64,000 bases of DNA from positions 12,129,836-12,193,835 of the forward strand of contig JAJEKV010000014.1 of assembly GCA_021234155.1 (NCBI GenBank), written 5' to 3'. Positions 19,224-29,124 of the stretch are shown here, in pieces. The position numbers and the translations under genes are program-made. The notes under the pieces were generated by a model that saw nothing but the letters and a program-made list of their open reading frames with translations, ran no database searches and was not told where the DNA came from. This stretch comes from Isoetes taiwanensis (Eukaryota > Streptophyta > Lycopodiopsida > Isoetales > Isoetaceae). Within the stretch, counting starts at the first letter, position 1, and each line of letters starts with the position of its first letter.

Positions 19224-20163
19224 AATTAAATTTAGATGTTAGATAGATTGGATTTCACTTTGTCTTAAATTTAGAACTAATGTCTTCATTAAGTTTATGT
19301 TTGCAGATTAGCCAGCATGAAGGATGAGCTATCAAACAGTCTCAGGACAAGGATTTTTATTAACTACCAAGTGTCATTTGCAGGAGCACCCTTTATCCAT
19401 CTTTATTCATCTGTCTCAGTGTGGTCTTGCCCTCCATTCAGCCATGCTCTTTTATTTTTATCTCCCCAAATGTGCACTCTGTAAATTCAGCTTCACCATC
19501 ATAGCAGAGTGCAAGAATCAAGTTTAACTTGTTTGTATGTTTCCATGACAGGTGCACCCTTTCTCCATCTTTATTCATCTGCCATAAGTGGTCCTGCTAT
19601 CCATTTAAACTCCTTACTCTTGTTCTCATTCCAAAAGAAGGCACTCTCGCAATTCAGCTTTACCATCATAGCAGAGTTGCATTTTTAAGGATCAAGAAGC
19701 CACACATTTTCTTGTTTTGGCGAGATTCAAACATTTACATATCCATATCACCTCATACATTCCATTCCCATCACTACTTTACCATGTTTACATTCATTCT
19801 CACCTCCTTCTCACTCACTCACTTTTTCACACCACCATATTCACCCCCATTCCATCAAGACTTGCACTCATCAAGACTTCTCAAGACTTTCAAAGACTTG
19901 CACTCATCAGCACACTCATCAGCACTCCATCAGCACTTCTCACTCACTCATACATTCCATTCCCATCACTACTTTACCATGTTTACATTCATTCTCACCT
20001 CCTTCTCTCTCACTCACTTTTTCACACCACCATATTCACCCCCATTCCATCAGCACTTGCACTTTACATTCTCTTTTTACCATAATTCTCACTTAGATAC
20101 CTTGGTACCAAGCTGAAGACCCTTGTGGCTGAGGGGACCAGCCATTTTCTTGTTTTGGCGAGA
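19224..20163 (+). other. F 3' noncoding region
   Basis: No gene is supported. It holds a diverged direct repeat (about 19380-19520 and 19550-19680, each with GGTGCACCCTTT-like start and TCACCATCATAGCAGAG-like end) and a nearly perfect duplication of about 105 bp at 19753-19858 and 19948-20053 in CACTCAC-rich DNA. Two identical 20-nt T-rich motifs lie at 19706-19725 and 20144-20163, the second touching the LTR, and a hairpin is at 20126-20144. Confidence 0.75.
20126..20163 (+). promoter_or_regulatory. F pre-LTR hairpin and T-rich motif (PPT position)
   Basis: TGGCTG pairs with CAGCCA across AGGGGAC (20126-20144), followed by ATTTTCTTGTTTTGGCGAGA ending exactly at the 3' LTR. No polypurine tract abuts the LTR. 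Confidence 0.62.
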
Positions 20164-22042
20164 TGTTGCCCCCAAAGGGCAACATACTAATTGAATGGTT
20201 TATTTGTTGAAGTTAGGAAGGCTAAGTCAAAAGAGGACTTGGTAGTCAACATTGATATGAAGGTCAAAGGATGTTCATCTTACAAGTCAACAAGTGTTCA
20301 AGGTTCAAAACTCACATGAGGTACTTTATTTAAGGTCAAAGTGCTTAGTCAAGAATACGCTCTAGAAGATTCTGGGTTATGAAGTTTGGAAGACAATTTT
20401 TGAAGATTGGAAGTTCAAAGTTTGGAAGATCCCATGGCATTAGATTCCACCTCCTAGTCATTTTTACCCATATTCTTACCCCCATTTCCCTAGTCATATT
20501 CCCCTTATGCTTATATTTTCCCTTGTTCATTTTTTTGCCAAATCACACCTTGATTGCCTAATTCTTTTTGCCTCCTTATTTCATATCTCTTTTCCCACTC
20601 TTATCACACCTTCATAAATACCCCTAGCCCATTTCTAGCTTGGAATTTTATGACCACTTTGCTTTGTCCACCATTGTGCCTTAAATATTCATGCTACCCA
20701 TGGAATATCCCAATGCATGGTATCTAAGCCTAGCATATTCTCAAAAATTAGGGTTGCCATCTCCACAATTGATCTACCTATCTAATTATTTTATAGGGCA
20801 CCCTTTTGAAACCATGGCCTAACATTTCTAAATGGCTAAATACAGCATATTTCTGGTTTATACTCCCAAAAATACGGACCCACCGTATCGCAAAAAATGG
20901 AAAAATACGTTGAAGAACCCTAAAATTGGAAAAATTTGCTTTCGAATCAGGAATGGAAGCCTTGGACTCAAAACTACCTATTTCTCGTATTCCCGCCCTA
21001 AGCATTCAATCAAGCCTAAATTTAAGCTCTAAGATGCCGGAACCGTTAAAATCTAAATCTATATACATGGGAAACGAAGACGTAAAAGAATTTGAAGGCC
21101 CTAAGTATTCAGATCCTACATTGATCATTCTTGAGCAAGATCGGACGATCCTTGAAGTTCTTGAGCTATCCTCAACTGGATCCACAAGATCTGGTTGACA
21201 TTACCTTCAAAAATTATTTATTGACTTGAGAAGATTATTTTCCCGTGATTTAAAGCTATGAAGCATCCTTATATTCGGTTATCATGATATATTTACCTCC
21301 ATATCAATTCAAATCGATTGCCAAGTTGTCAAATCCATCTCGATATATTATTCTACAATTCTTGCTACAAAAACATTCTACAAAAATTCTAGTGTGTTTT
21401 TCTATTCCTTTGGACCACTTGCCATCTATCCTTAGAGCACTGTGGCAGTCCAAAGGAGTTGGAATCATTCAAAAATACCAAGTATAGCTCAAACTCAAAA
21501 AAAATTGCTCGGGTTTGGGGCCGGTTTTGGTATTTTGCCAAATCTAGCCACAAAAAATACTTTTACACATCCAAATGAAGATTTGATTGATTGCCCCTCC
21601 TCCCTAGCATCATTGCAACCTATCTACTTTGGAATTTCTCAAAAAGATGATTGGCAATTCCAAATCTCAATTTCTGATCACTGTTTTCTACATTTGACCT
21701 CTATTGACCAAAATTTGACCCCACTTTGAGCTTGAATAACTCACAGATTAAGTCTCTGACTTGGTCAGAGGTTTTACTGTTGGTTAACTACCACTTTTTT
21801 TACTAAGTCTATTGCATCTGACTTAAAAAATCTATCTGCATCTCGACACCACATTTGTTTTGGCAAAGGTACTATTTTTTGGAAATGGGAGAGGTATAGA
21901 ACTCGAACTTTTTGAACTTGTTTTTGGGATTTCCTTGCATAGACTGATCACCTCAAGTGATCTGGAGGTTCTAACCCCAATTTGAGTGAAAACTTGAATT
22001 GGTTCTTTGTGGTTGACCTTTAAGCCAGGTTTAGGGTCAACA
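20164..22042 (+). repeat. F 3' LTR
   Basis: It is 1879 bp, matches 11921-13805, starts TGTTGCCC and ends GGGTCAACA. It has the U5 hairpin (21946-21962, loop CTCAA) and PBS echo (21963-21973). Many differences from the 5' LTR are CTG or CAG losses, for example near 21140, 21240, 21340, 21385 and 21520. Confidence 0.92.
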
Positions 22043-22047
22043 ATGGC
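22043..22047. repeat. Target site duplication ATGGC, right copy (element F)
   Basis: Matches 11916-11920. Confidence 0.92.
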
Positions 22048-22600
22048 AAAAGCATGACTATAGCGGAAGCAACATTCGGCAGGGAACAGAGAAGAACACT
22101 GGCTATTTTTTACAGGTATTCAGCGCTTCAGCTGCAGAATAGATGTTGTAAATCGGTAAAGAAAAGGAGAGATCTGCAGAGAATGGTAACACAAGGAAAT
22201 GATGTTCATAGATTTCTAGCTCAAAGGCGCAGTCGGAAAGCTCTAGACAGAAGATATGAACAGATTTTTGGAGGGCTAGCATCGCTGGCTCTCCCAAAAA
22301 AATATCCAAGCAGCATCAATATTTCTGCATCGTCAGGATTTTGTATCAGGAAATATGAAAATCTGAAAAGCTATCAAATCAAGAACTTCTTTCTTGATTT
22401 TTCTTCTTTGTAGCGTCTTCAGGCATTGTTTCTGTAGCATCTTCAAGCAATGGCATTTTATTCTTCCAGTAGCAAGCAGCAAATAGAGAAGCATAGCAAA
22501 TGGCAGGGAAGGCAGCAAATGGCAAATGGCAGGAAAGGCAGCAAATGGCAAATGGCAGGAAATAAAGCAGCACCAAAATTTGATCCTGGGGAAGAGCTTT
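22048..22600 (-). other. X internal region, 5' half
   Basis: On the minus strand this follows the X PBS. It is noncoding; the plus-strand frames here show no family similarity. A short tandem array of GGCAAATGGCAGGAAA-like units lies at about 22488-22562. Confidence 0.68.
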
Positions 22601-22618
22601 ATCTCGGTAGGACCTCCA
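22601..22618 (-). promoter_or_regulatory. X primer binding site (tRNA-Gln type)
   Basis: On the minus strand TGGAGGTCCTACCGAGAT starts 3 nt after the LTR end at 22622. It matches the E PBS exactly and differs from the F/T/P version by one base. Confidence 0.74.
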
Positions 22619-22621
22619 TTC

Positions 22622-23308
22622 TGTTGGCGGATTTTTCCCACAACCCCCAACAGGTGGCCTCAAAGGCAGAAATCAGGATCACATTGGGTGCTGCAATATA
22701 AGATCAGAAGCTGCAATATGAAATCAGAGATTTGAAGAAAAACTTGGAATGGAATAACTTTGGGCCCAAAAGAAAATTCATATAAGCACAAAACTTCAAA
22801 TACAAAAGGGTCCCTCCATGGCTCTGAACCATGGAGGGGCCATTGATCCAATTCAAGGAGGAGCTGCCACCATCCCCAAGAATTTGGAGCAAGGCAAGAG
22901 GAGGAGCTCGTGCTCCTCAAGAACCTTTTATAAACATTACTTCTTATCTTGACCTTTGATTTTTTGCCTCTTAATCTCCACCTTTGATCTTGCCTCTTCA
23001 TCTTCACCTTTAATTTCGACCCCTTCATCTCCACCCTTGATCTTGCCTCTTTATCTCAACCTTTAATTTTTGTCTTTTTTTAATCTCCACCTTTGATCTT
23101 GCCTCTTCATCTTAGCCTTAGATAATGTACCCCTCTTCAACCATTAAAAATCTTAGAAGCCCTTAAATTTAAACAACTAGATCTAGGCCCTTTTATTTTT
23201 TGGTGCCTTAGACCTTTACAACATTTGGGCTTTATAATCGACCCCCCTCCAATGGTTCTTTTTCTTTTCTTTTTTCATGTTGACCGGGGGCCAAAAACCC
23301 GGTCAACA
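22622..23308 (-). repeat. X 5' LTR (right)
   Basis: It is 687 bp and matches the left LTR (10103-10793). It contains the same internal 25-30-bp repeats (about 22948-23120) and the terminal hairpin (23278-23308). Confidence 0.87.
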
Positions 23309-23313
23309 CCCTT
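23309..23313. repeat. Target site duplication CCCTT, right copy (element X)
   Basis: Matches 10098-10102. Confidence 0.88.
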
Positions 23314-23324
23314 TGGGGGCAACA
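23314..23324 (-). repeat. LTR_B of element T, terminal 11 bp
   Basis: TGGGGGCAACA completes the terminal hairpin of LTR_B after removal of X, and is directly followed by the pre-LTR motif of copy T2. Confidence 0.85.
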
Positions 23325-23831
23325 TCTCGCCAAAACAAGAAAAAGGCTGGTCCCCTCAGCCATATAATGTCAAAAATGAATAACTAGAGGGGTCTTTAGC
23401 TTTGCACCAAGGTGTCTATGGTAGAACAAGAGTGTGAATTGCAAATGTTGATGAAGAGAGTGTAAATGCGATGATGAAATGATGTGGATGGAATATGGTG
23501 AGTGAGAAAAGGCAGGAATGAGTGTGAAAATGACAGGGTGATGATGGAATGATGGTGAATGGAATATAGTGAGTGAGAGGAGGTGAGAGTGACTGTGATT
23601 AAAAAAGGTGATGATGAAATGGAGATGAAGTGAGTGTGCAAGTGTTTGAAACTTCGCCAAAACAAGAAAATGTGTGTATTCTTCTTGGTCTTCAACAAGT
23701 GCAACTCTGCTGTGATGGTAAAGATGAATTGCAGAGTGCTTTTCTTCTTTAGGGAATGAGAACAAGAATAAGGAGTTCAACTGGAAGGTAGGACTACTTA
23801 TGACAGATGAAAGATATGGAGGAAGAGTGCA
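23325..23831 (-). other. T2 3' noncoding region with pre-LTR motif
   Basis: Nearly identical to 2486-2992. It contains the LTR-proximal T-rich motif (23325-23344), hairpin (23345-23361) and upstream T-rich motif (23654-23671). A long frame that runs from integrase through this region to 23370 is a product of the 413-bp deletion, not a separate gene. Confidence 0.75.
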
Positions 23832-26800
23832 CCTTTTCAGGTGCAGGATATTGATTGGATTTGGCAGTGGCATTCCTGAAGCAACCTCTTGTAACCAATA
23901 AGAGTTAGTACCTGCAGGTTCCAATACTACAAAGGGTCCTTCCCAAATGTTGTCAAATTTGCCAGCTGAGTCTTCCTTTGACTTGTTCCATTTGAGAACA
24001 AGCTCTCCTTTCTTAAAGGTGCCTTGTATTTTGTGTGCAGCCTTGAATGCAACCAGATCTTTGGCCTTTTTCAGCAAATTAGTATTCTCAGCCTCCATTC
24101 TATATTCATCTAGGTGCAACAAGGCATCCAATCTTTCCTGCAAGGCATGTTCAAAAGATAAACATAGTTTATAAGCCAACCTCAAGGAAGGCAACTCAAG
24201 TTCCACTGGTAAGACTGCCTCTATGCCATAAACCAAATTGAAAGGTGTATGATTTGTAGCTGTTTTGATAGTGACTCTATAAGCCCAAAGTGCATCCACT
24301 ATTTTGACATGCCAATCTCTCTTGTTGATCTCAACTGTCTTCTGCAAGATATTTTTCAACACTTTGTTAGTGGCTTCAGCTTGTCCATTACCTTGGGGAT
24401 AGTATGAGGAGCTTTTGGTATGCTTGACCTTCAAGATGTTCAACAAGTTAGTAATAACTTCATTAACAAAAGGCATGCCCCTATCAGAATGCAACTGAAA
24501 AGGAACACCAAACCTGGAACAAACATACTCATGTAAAAATCTTGCAGTTGTGGCAGCATTAGCCTGCTTCACATTTAGTAAAATAATCTGTGGCCACAAC
24601 GATATGTTGATGTTGACCTGCAGAAGAAGGATTAATAGGACCAATATAATCTAATCCCCAAATTTGAAAGGGCCCTGGAGATATGATGGGATTAAGGGCA
24701 GCTGGAAGTAAAATTCTTTTGCTAAAGATTTGGCATTGATGGCAAGTTTTTATAATATCATAACAATCTTTAAAAATAGTAGGCCAATAGTATCCAGACA
24801 TGAGAATCTTTTTTGCTGTAGTATCACCAGCAAAATGCCCCCCACAAATACCTTTGTGCATTTCCCTGATGATTAGAGCAGACTCACTTTCATTCACACA
24901 TCTCAGCAAAACTCCATCTCGGTTGACTTTGCACAAGACGTTGTCTATCATCTTGAATTGTCTGCATTTATCCTTGAGTCTCCTTTTTTGGTTTGAAGTG
25001 AGGCTTGAAGAGATAATTCCATGTTGTAAGAAGTCCCTAATAGGTTGTTGCCACCCACCATCAGCTTGATCTTCTGGAGTTACCTCTACATGAGCTACTG
25101 CAGGTGAGATGTCAGCACTTCATGGTCAAAAAATATATAAGGCAAATAAAGACTAGGACTTCGTACCAAATGTAATTCTTTTACAGAAATATCATAACTT
25201 TGCGACTTACAAGCCCATCTTTGGATTTTTGGCTTACTGGTTGCTTTACCAAATAGTAGACCCATTGGGTTTTGCTTCATGTAGACTTGGACTTGACTTT
25301 TCAGAAGCAAGTGTCCCTGCCTATTGATAAGAAACATGAGGGCAGCAGCACTTTTTTCTATTCTGGTATATCTTTCCTCTAGAGCAGACCATTGTTTACT
25401 TGCAAACACTATGGTATGTTTCTCCTGCAAAATGGCTAACCCTATAGCTTTTTTAGTAATAGTAATATAAACTTCAAATGGCATATTCAAATCTGGTTTT
25501 CTCAAAAGTGTGGCTTCACATATGGATTGAATGAGAAAGTCAAAAGCCTCTTGGCATTCTGAAGTCCATGTGATAGGTATATGCTTACTTTCAGACTTGG
25601 AGAACTTACCTACCCTTGTCAATCTAGAAATGGGGCTCAAAATATGAGCAAAATTAGGAATATACATCCTAAGGAAACTTGTCATACCAACAAAACTTTT
25701 GACCTGTTTTAGGTTCTTGGGAGGTGCTAATTTTTTGAGAGCTTCAATCTTGTCTTGAGCAACTTGAATGCCTTGGCTGGATACTTCGAACAAATTTTTG
25801 CAAGTAGCTCCACATGATTAGATGGATGAGAACCTAAGCAAAGGTCATCTAAGTACACCCTGAACTCTTCAGCAGACATTGATTTGAAAATAACATCCAT
25901 TGCCCTTTGGAAGGTAGTTGGAGCATTCATCAAACCAAAAGGCATTCTTTTCATAGCATATGTACCCCTGTGGAGTGATAAAAGAAGTTTTGGTTGGTCT
26001 TCTTCTTTGATGCTGATCCTGGTTGAATCCTCGAGAATCCATCAAAAAATGAATACACTTCCTTACCTGCTACAGCATATAAGATCTCTTCTAAAAAAGG
26101 CAAAGGGTAACAATCCTTGATGGTGGCTTTGTTGAGATCTCGGTAATCAATGCAAATTCTTAAGGCACCACTTTTCTTCTCTACAGGAACAATGCAAGAT
26201 ACCCATTCTGGATTAATGATTTCAATAATCACACCTGCATCTAACATCTTGTTCAATTCATCCCTTATTAGCCCCATAAGGGAAGCATTGATCCTCCTTA
26301 ATTTTTGAAAAATAGGTTTACAACCTTCCTTGATTTTAATTTCAAATTGGCATACCTCGGCTTTTGATACCGATAGTTCTCAATAGTCCCAAGCAAATAC
26401 ATCTTTTCTTTCTTCAAAGAATATTTGTATGCTCTCCCTGTTTTGATATTCAATCAAATCTCCAACAAACAGAGTTCTAGGTGTACCATTTTTTGTGATC
26501 ACAATCTCTTCAGTCTCCTTCTTTTCTGATGCATCAATAGTCAAAATAGGACAGAGTGCTTTTACTTCATTGTCATCAAGGTCATCTTCAGGAATAGCTC
26601 CCTCAGTCAAATGTGACATGAGAGTTTCCCTACACAGGGCATCAGCCTCAAAATTCTTTTCTCTTGGGATATGAGTGATCCTCCATGAAGCAAAACTTGA
26701 GAGCACTCCCATTGCCTCGATTCTTCAAAAAAAAAGCTCCATATCCATTTTTGTTTGATAATCTCCTGAAACTTGTCTGCAAATTAATTGGGAATCACCA

Positions 26801-29083
26801 TAAATATGGATATTGGCAATATCCATAGCTTTGGCTTCTTGAAGACCTGCAATCAAAGCTTTATATTCTGCCACATTAGAAGTGACCTGAGGAAAAATCC
26901 TCCCTACCTTAGCCAAAAGTTTATGAGAAGAATCTTTCAAAATAGCAGCAGATGATGCAACATTTAATTTTTTAGAGATACCTCCATCAAACCATAGAAA
27001 ACCTGTTGGTCCTTGTTTGCTGGGAAGTGCACACTCCATAATAAGGGGAACCATTTCACATTTTCTCGGTTTGGTATTTTTTAACCTGTAAGATCCCAAA
27101 GGCTCCTCAATTAGCATTTCTTTAATAAAGTTTACCTCTTCTTTGGAATCATAGGAGCCTTCTTGATTGTAAATAGTAGCAGTTTGGGAGCCATTGGAGA
27201 TGGTACATCTCCCTTGAGACCAGACTGGCCTAGCATCCACAGTAGCTAGCCATCTCCTCCCTAAAAGTAGGTCATAGATATCAGATTCATCTCCTATATC
27301 TTCAAAGGCCACCACAATAAAGTTAGCAGCTACAGTTATGCCTTCTGTATTAACAGGCACTTTAGTCACCACACCAATAGGAGAAATTTTAGCATTATAA
27401 AAAGATCTTAGTAATATGGAAGCTCTCTTGTCCACCTCGAAACCACACTTCTTCATAATGTGATATGGCATGATGTTTAGGGGAGATCCCCCATCAAGTA
27501 ATACATTGGAAAAGGTAAAACCTCCTAGAGCAGCTGAACATGTAAATGCTCCAGGGTCTTCTTCATTCTGTGCTAGAATAAGATCGAAAGGCATCGTTGA
27601 AGTTTATACAAGCATTTAATTGTTCACCACTAGTTTTTGAAGCACTTTTTCCCGTAGCTGGGTGCAATCTTTAACAATGTGAAAAGATCCACACTCACCT
27701 TAGAGTTTTTGAGCAAGATATCCACTTCATCAAGGTCTTGGTCTTTCTTACCAAATTTTTGCTGTGGAGGTGGAGCTATCACTTGAGCAGGTATTTCCAT
27801 TGTAGGTGAGGGAGACCTAGTTGTGGGATGCCTACTCGATCAAAAGATGTGCATTGACTTCATTCATTCTTTCCGGGTTTGCACTACCATAACTTCTTCT
27901 GGCCTTGGGAGCTTCTCAGAGTCTGAATAAACCTTATTGAAGTACTTGGTTCAGTAAACCTCACGTAAGGTTTAGGTTCTGACCTTTTTTTTCTTGTTCC
28001 CGCTAAGTAAAAGTATTCTTTAACAAAGACATTTAACATCAAGATGGCCAACTTCTTTGCGTAAAGAACAAACAGACATTCTTTTCCAAAGTGGCCTTTC
28101 CTATTACATTTAGGACACACTTGCCAATAGCAAATTTCTGATGGATGAGTATTCCTATTGCAATGGACACATTCAGGGTAAGTTTTACCTGTTCTTGCAG
28201 TTTTGAGCTCAACTAGTTGTTTGGTTAACTCTCGCTAAAGCCTCAAGAACCTTAGATAGGTCTGATTTAACCTCGCAACTAAGAACTAGCTTCCTCCTCC
28301 TTAGATTTCTTCTTTTCTTTCGCATATGGCATACAATTGGAATGGAAGGGTGATGGTCATAATGTGCATCAGTAGCATCAGGGTAAAAAGGATCATGGCC
28401 ATGGTGGGAGATATGGTGCTTATCAGGCAAGGTAGAGAGCATTTGAGTCAGATCAGTAGTTTTGGCAAAGACTTTGTAATTGGAATCATATCCTTCAGCA
28501 GCTTGGATCTTAAGCAATTTTCTTTGGATATCTGGTCTTCTTTCCAGACCATTGATGAAAGCAGTTACTAAAAAAAGTGTGGGAATTGTGACCTGTGCTC
28601 TTTGACACCTGCTCATAAATGTGCTAAATCTTTCTTCGTACTGATTCACACTCTCCCCTGCATGTATAGAAAAGCTTTGCAATTCATTAACCAAATCTTT
28701 GGGAGCAGCTAACTTACCAAACCTGTCCAGAAATTTCTTAACGAGTTCATCCCATGAGGTGGTACCCATTAACTTCTCATAAGTTAACCAAGCATCAGCT
28801 TCACTCTCATCTTTGAAACATTTTTCAAATTCTGAAAGCTTGCACCCTTTCTTGAAACCATAATCCTTGTAATAGTCTTCAAATATTCTCAAAAAATGGT
28901 TAGCACTCATGCTGGAATCAAAGGTAGGCAAAGGAACAGGGACATTCAACTCAAACTGGTATGGCATATTCTGGAGTAAGCTAGTTGAGAAACTTGAAGG
29001 CAATGGCCTTTCTCTGCAATGATCTGATACATCAACATCTTCCAATGGTTCGATTCTCGCTGGAAATTTTGCTTTGGAGCCAT
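23832..29083 (-). pseudogene. Gag-Pol of copy T2, multiply broken
   Basis: Gag starts at the ATG at 29083 and is readable to about 28210. Knuckles and linker (28200-27600) are badly scrambled. PR plus the first part of aRH are open at 27594-26725 (LLDGGSPLNIMP, FDGG, EYKAL, GDSQL), the rest of aRH and the RT start at 26712-26380, RT at 26277-25727, then RH and integrase. A roughly 62-bp deletion near 25788 removes part of the RT thumb (the CIFFASKGQLLGHEV region). Integrase lacks the same segment after its first Asp as T1. Most of the remaining breaks sit at CAG/CTG positions of T1 (for example 26360-26390, 27590-27660, 28000-28110, 28230-28340), so the true copy may be less damaged. Confidence 0.85.
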
Positions 29084-29124
29084 GAGTTTCGAGATCCGGA
29101 AGATCTCTGTGAGAACCTCCAAAA

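Larger units (their letters stand above)
11921..22042 (+). mobile_element. Element F: best-preserved Ty3/gypsy element, inserted in X
   Basis: F is a 10.1-kb plus-strand element with two LTRs (1885 and 1879 bp), tRNA-Gln-type PBS, a long Gag-PR-aRH-RT frame, interrupted RH-integrase, a 3' noncoding region and a conserved pre-LTR motif, all flanked by ATGGC. The LTRs are nearly identical, and most differences lie at CAG/CTG or CCG sites. It is the innermost and therefore one of the youngest insertions. Its proteins are closest to H. Confidence 0.93.
10103..23308 (-). mobile_element. Element X: short non-autonomous LTR retrotransposon, interrupted by F
   Basis: X is about 3.1 kb once F is removed: two near-identical LTRs of about 690 bp and roughly 1.7 kb of internal DNA. 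It lies on the minus strand, because a tRNA-Gln-type PBS (22601-22618) abuts the right LTR and a GGGCG/CGCCC pre-LTR hairpin abuts the left LTR. No Gag or Pol similarity is visible in the internal DNA, so it must use proteins supplied by another element. The shared PBS, 3-nt spacer, pre-LTR hairpin and terminal LTR hairpin suggest the helper is one of the autonomous families here. Low divergence between its LTRs suggests recent insertion. Confidence 0.83.

Noticed and set aside
19529-20116. A 195-residue frame after the F integrase, considered as an env-like gene
   Set aside because: His/Ser/Thr/Phe-rich translation of CACTCAC repeats, no signal peptide, transmembrane segment or conservation in P or T.
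22054-22413. A 119-residue plus-strand frame next to F
   Set aside because: It lies in the X internal region, antisense to X, with no recognisable motif and no counterpart in other elements.
23370-24644. A 424-residue frame that looks like integrase fused to a novel Ser/His-rich tail
   Set aside because: The tail is 3' noncoding DNA read through after the 413-bp AGGT deletion; T1 has the same junction with different frames.
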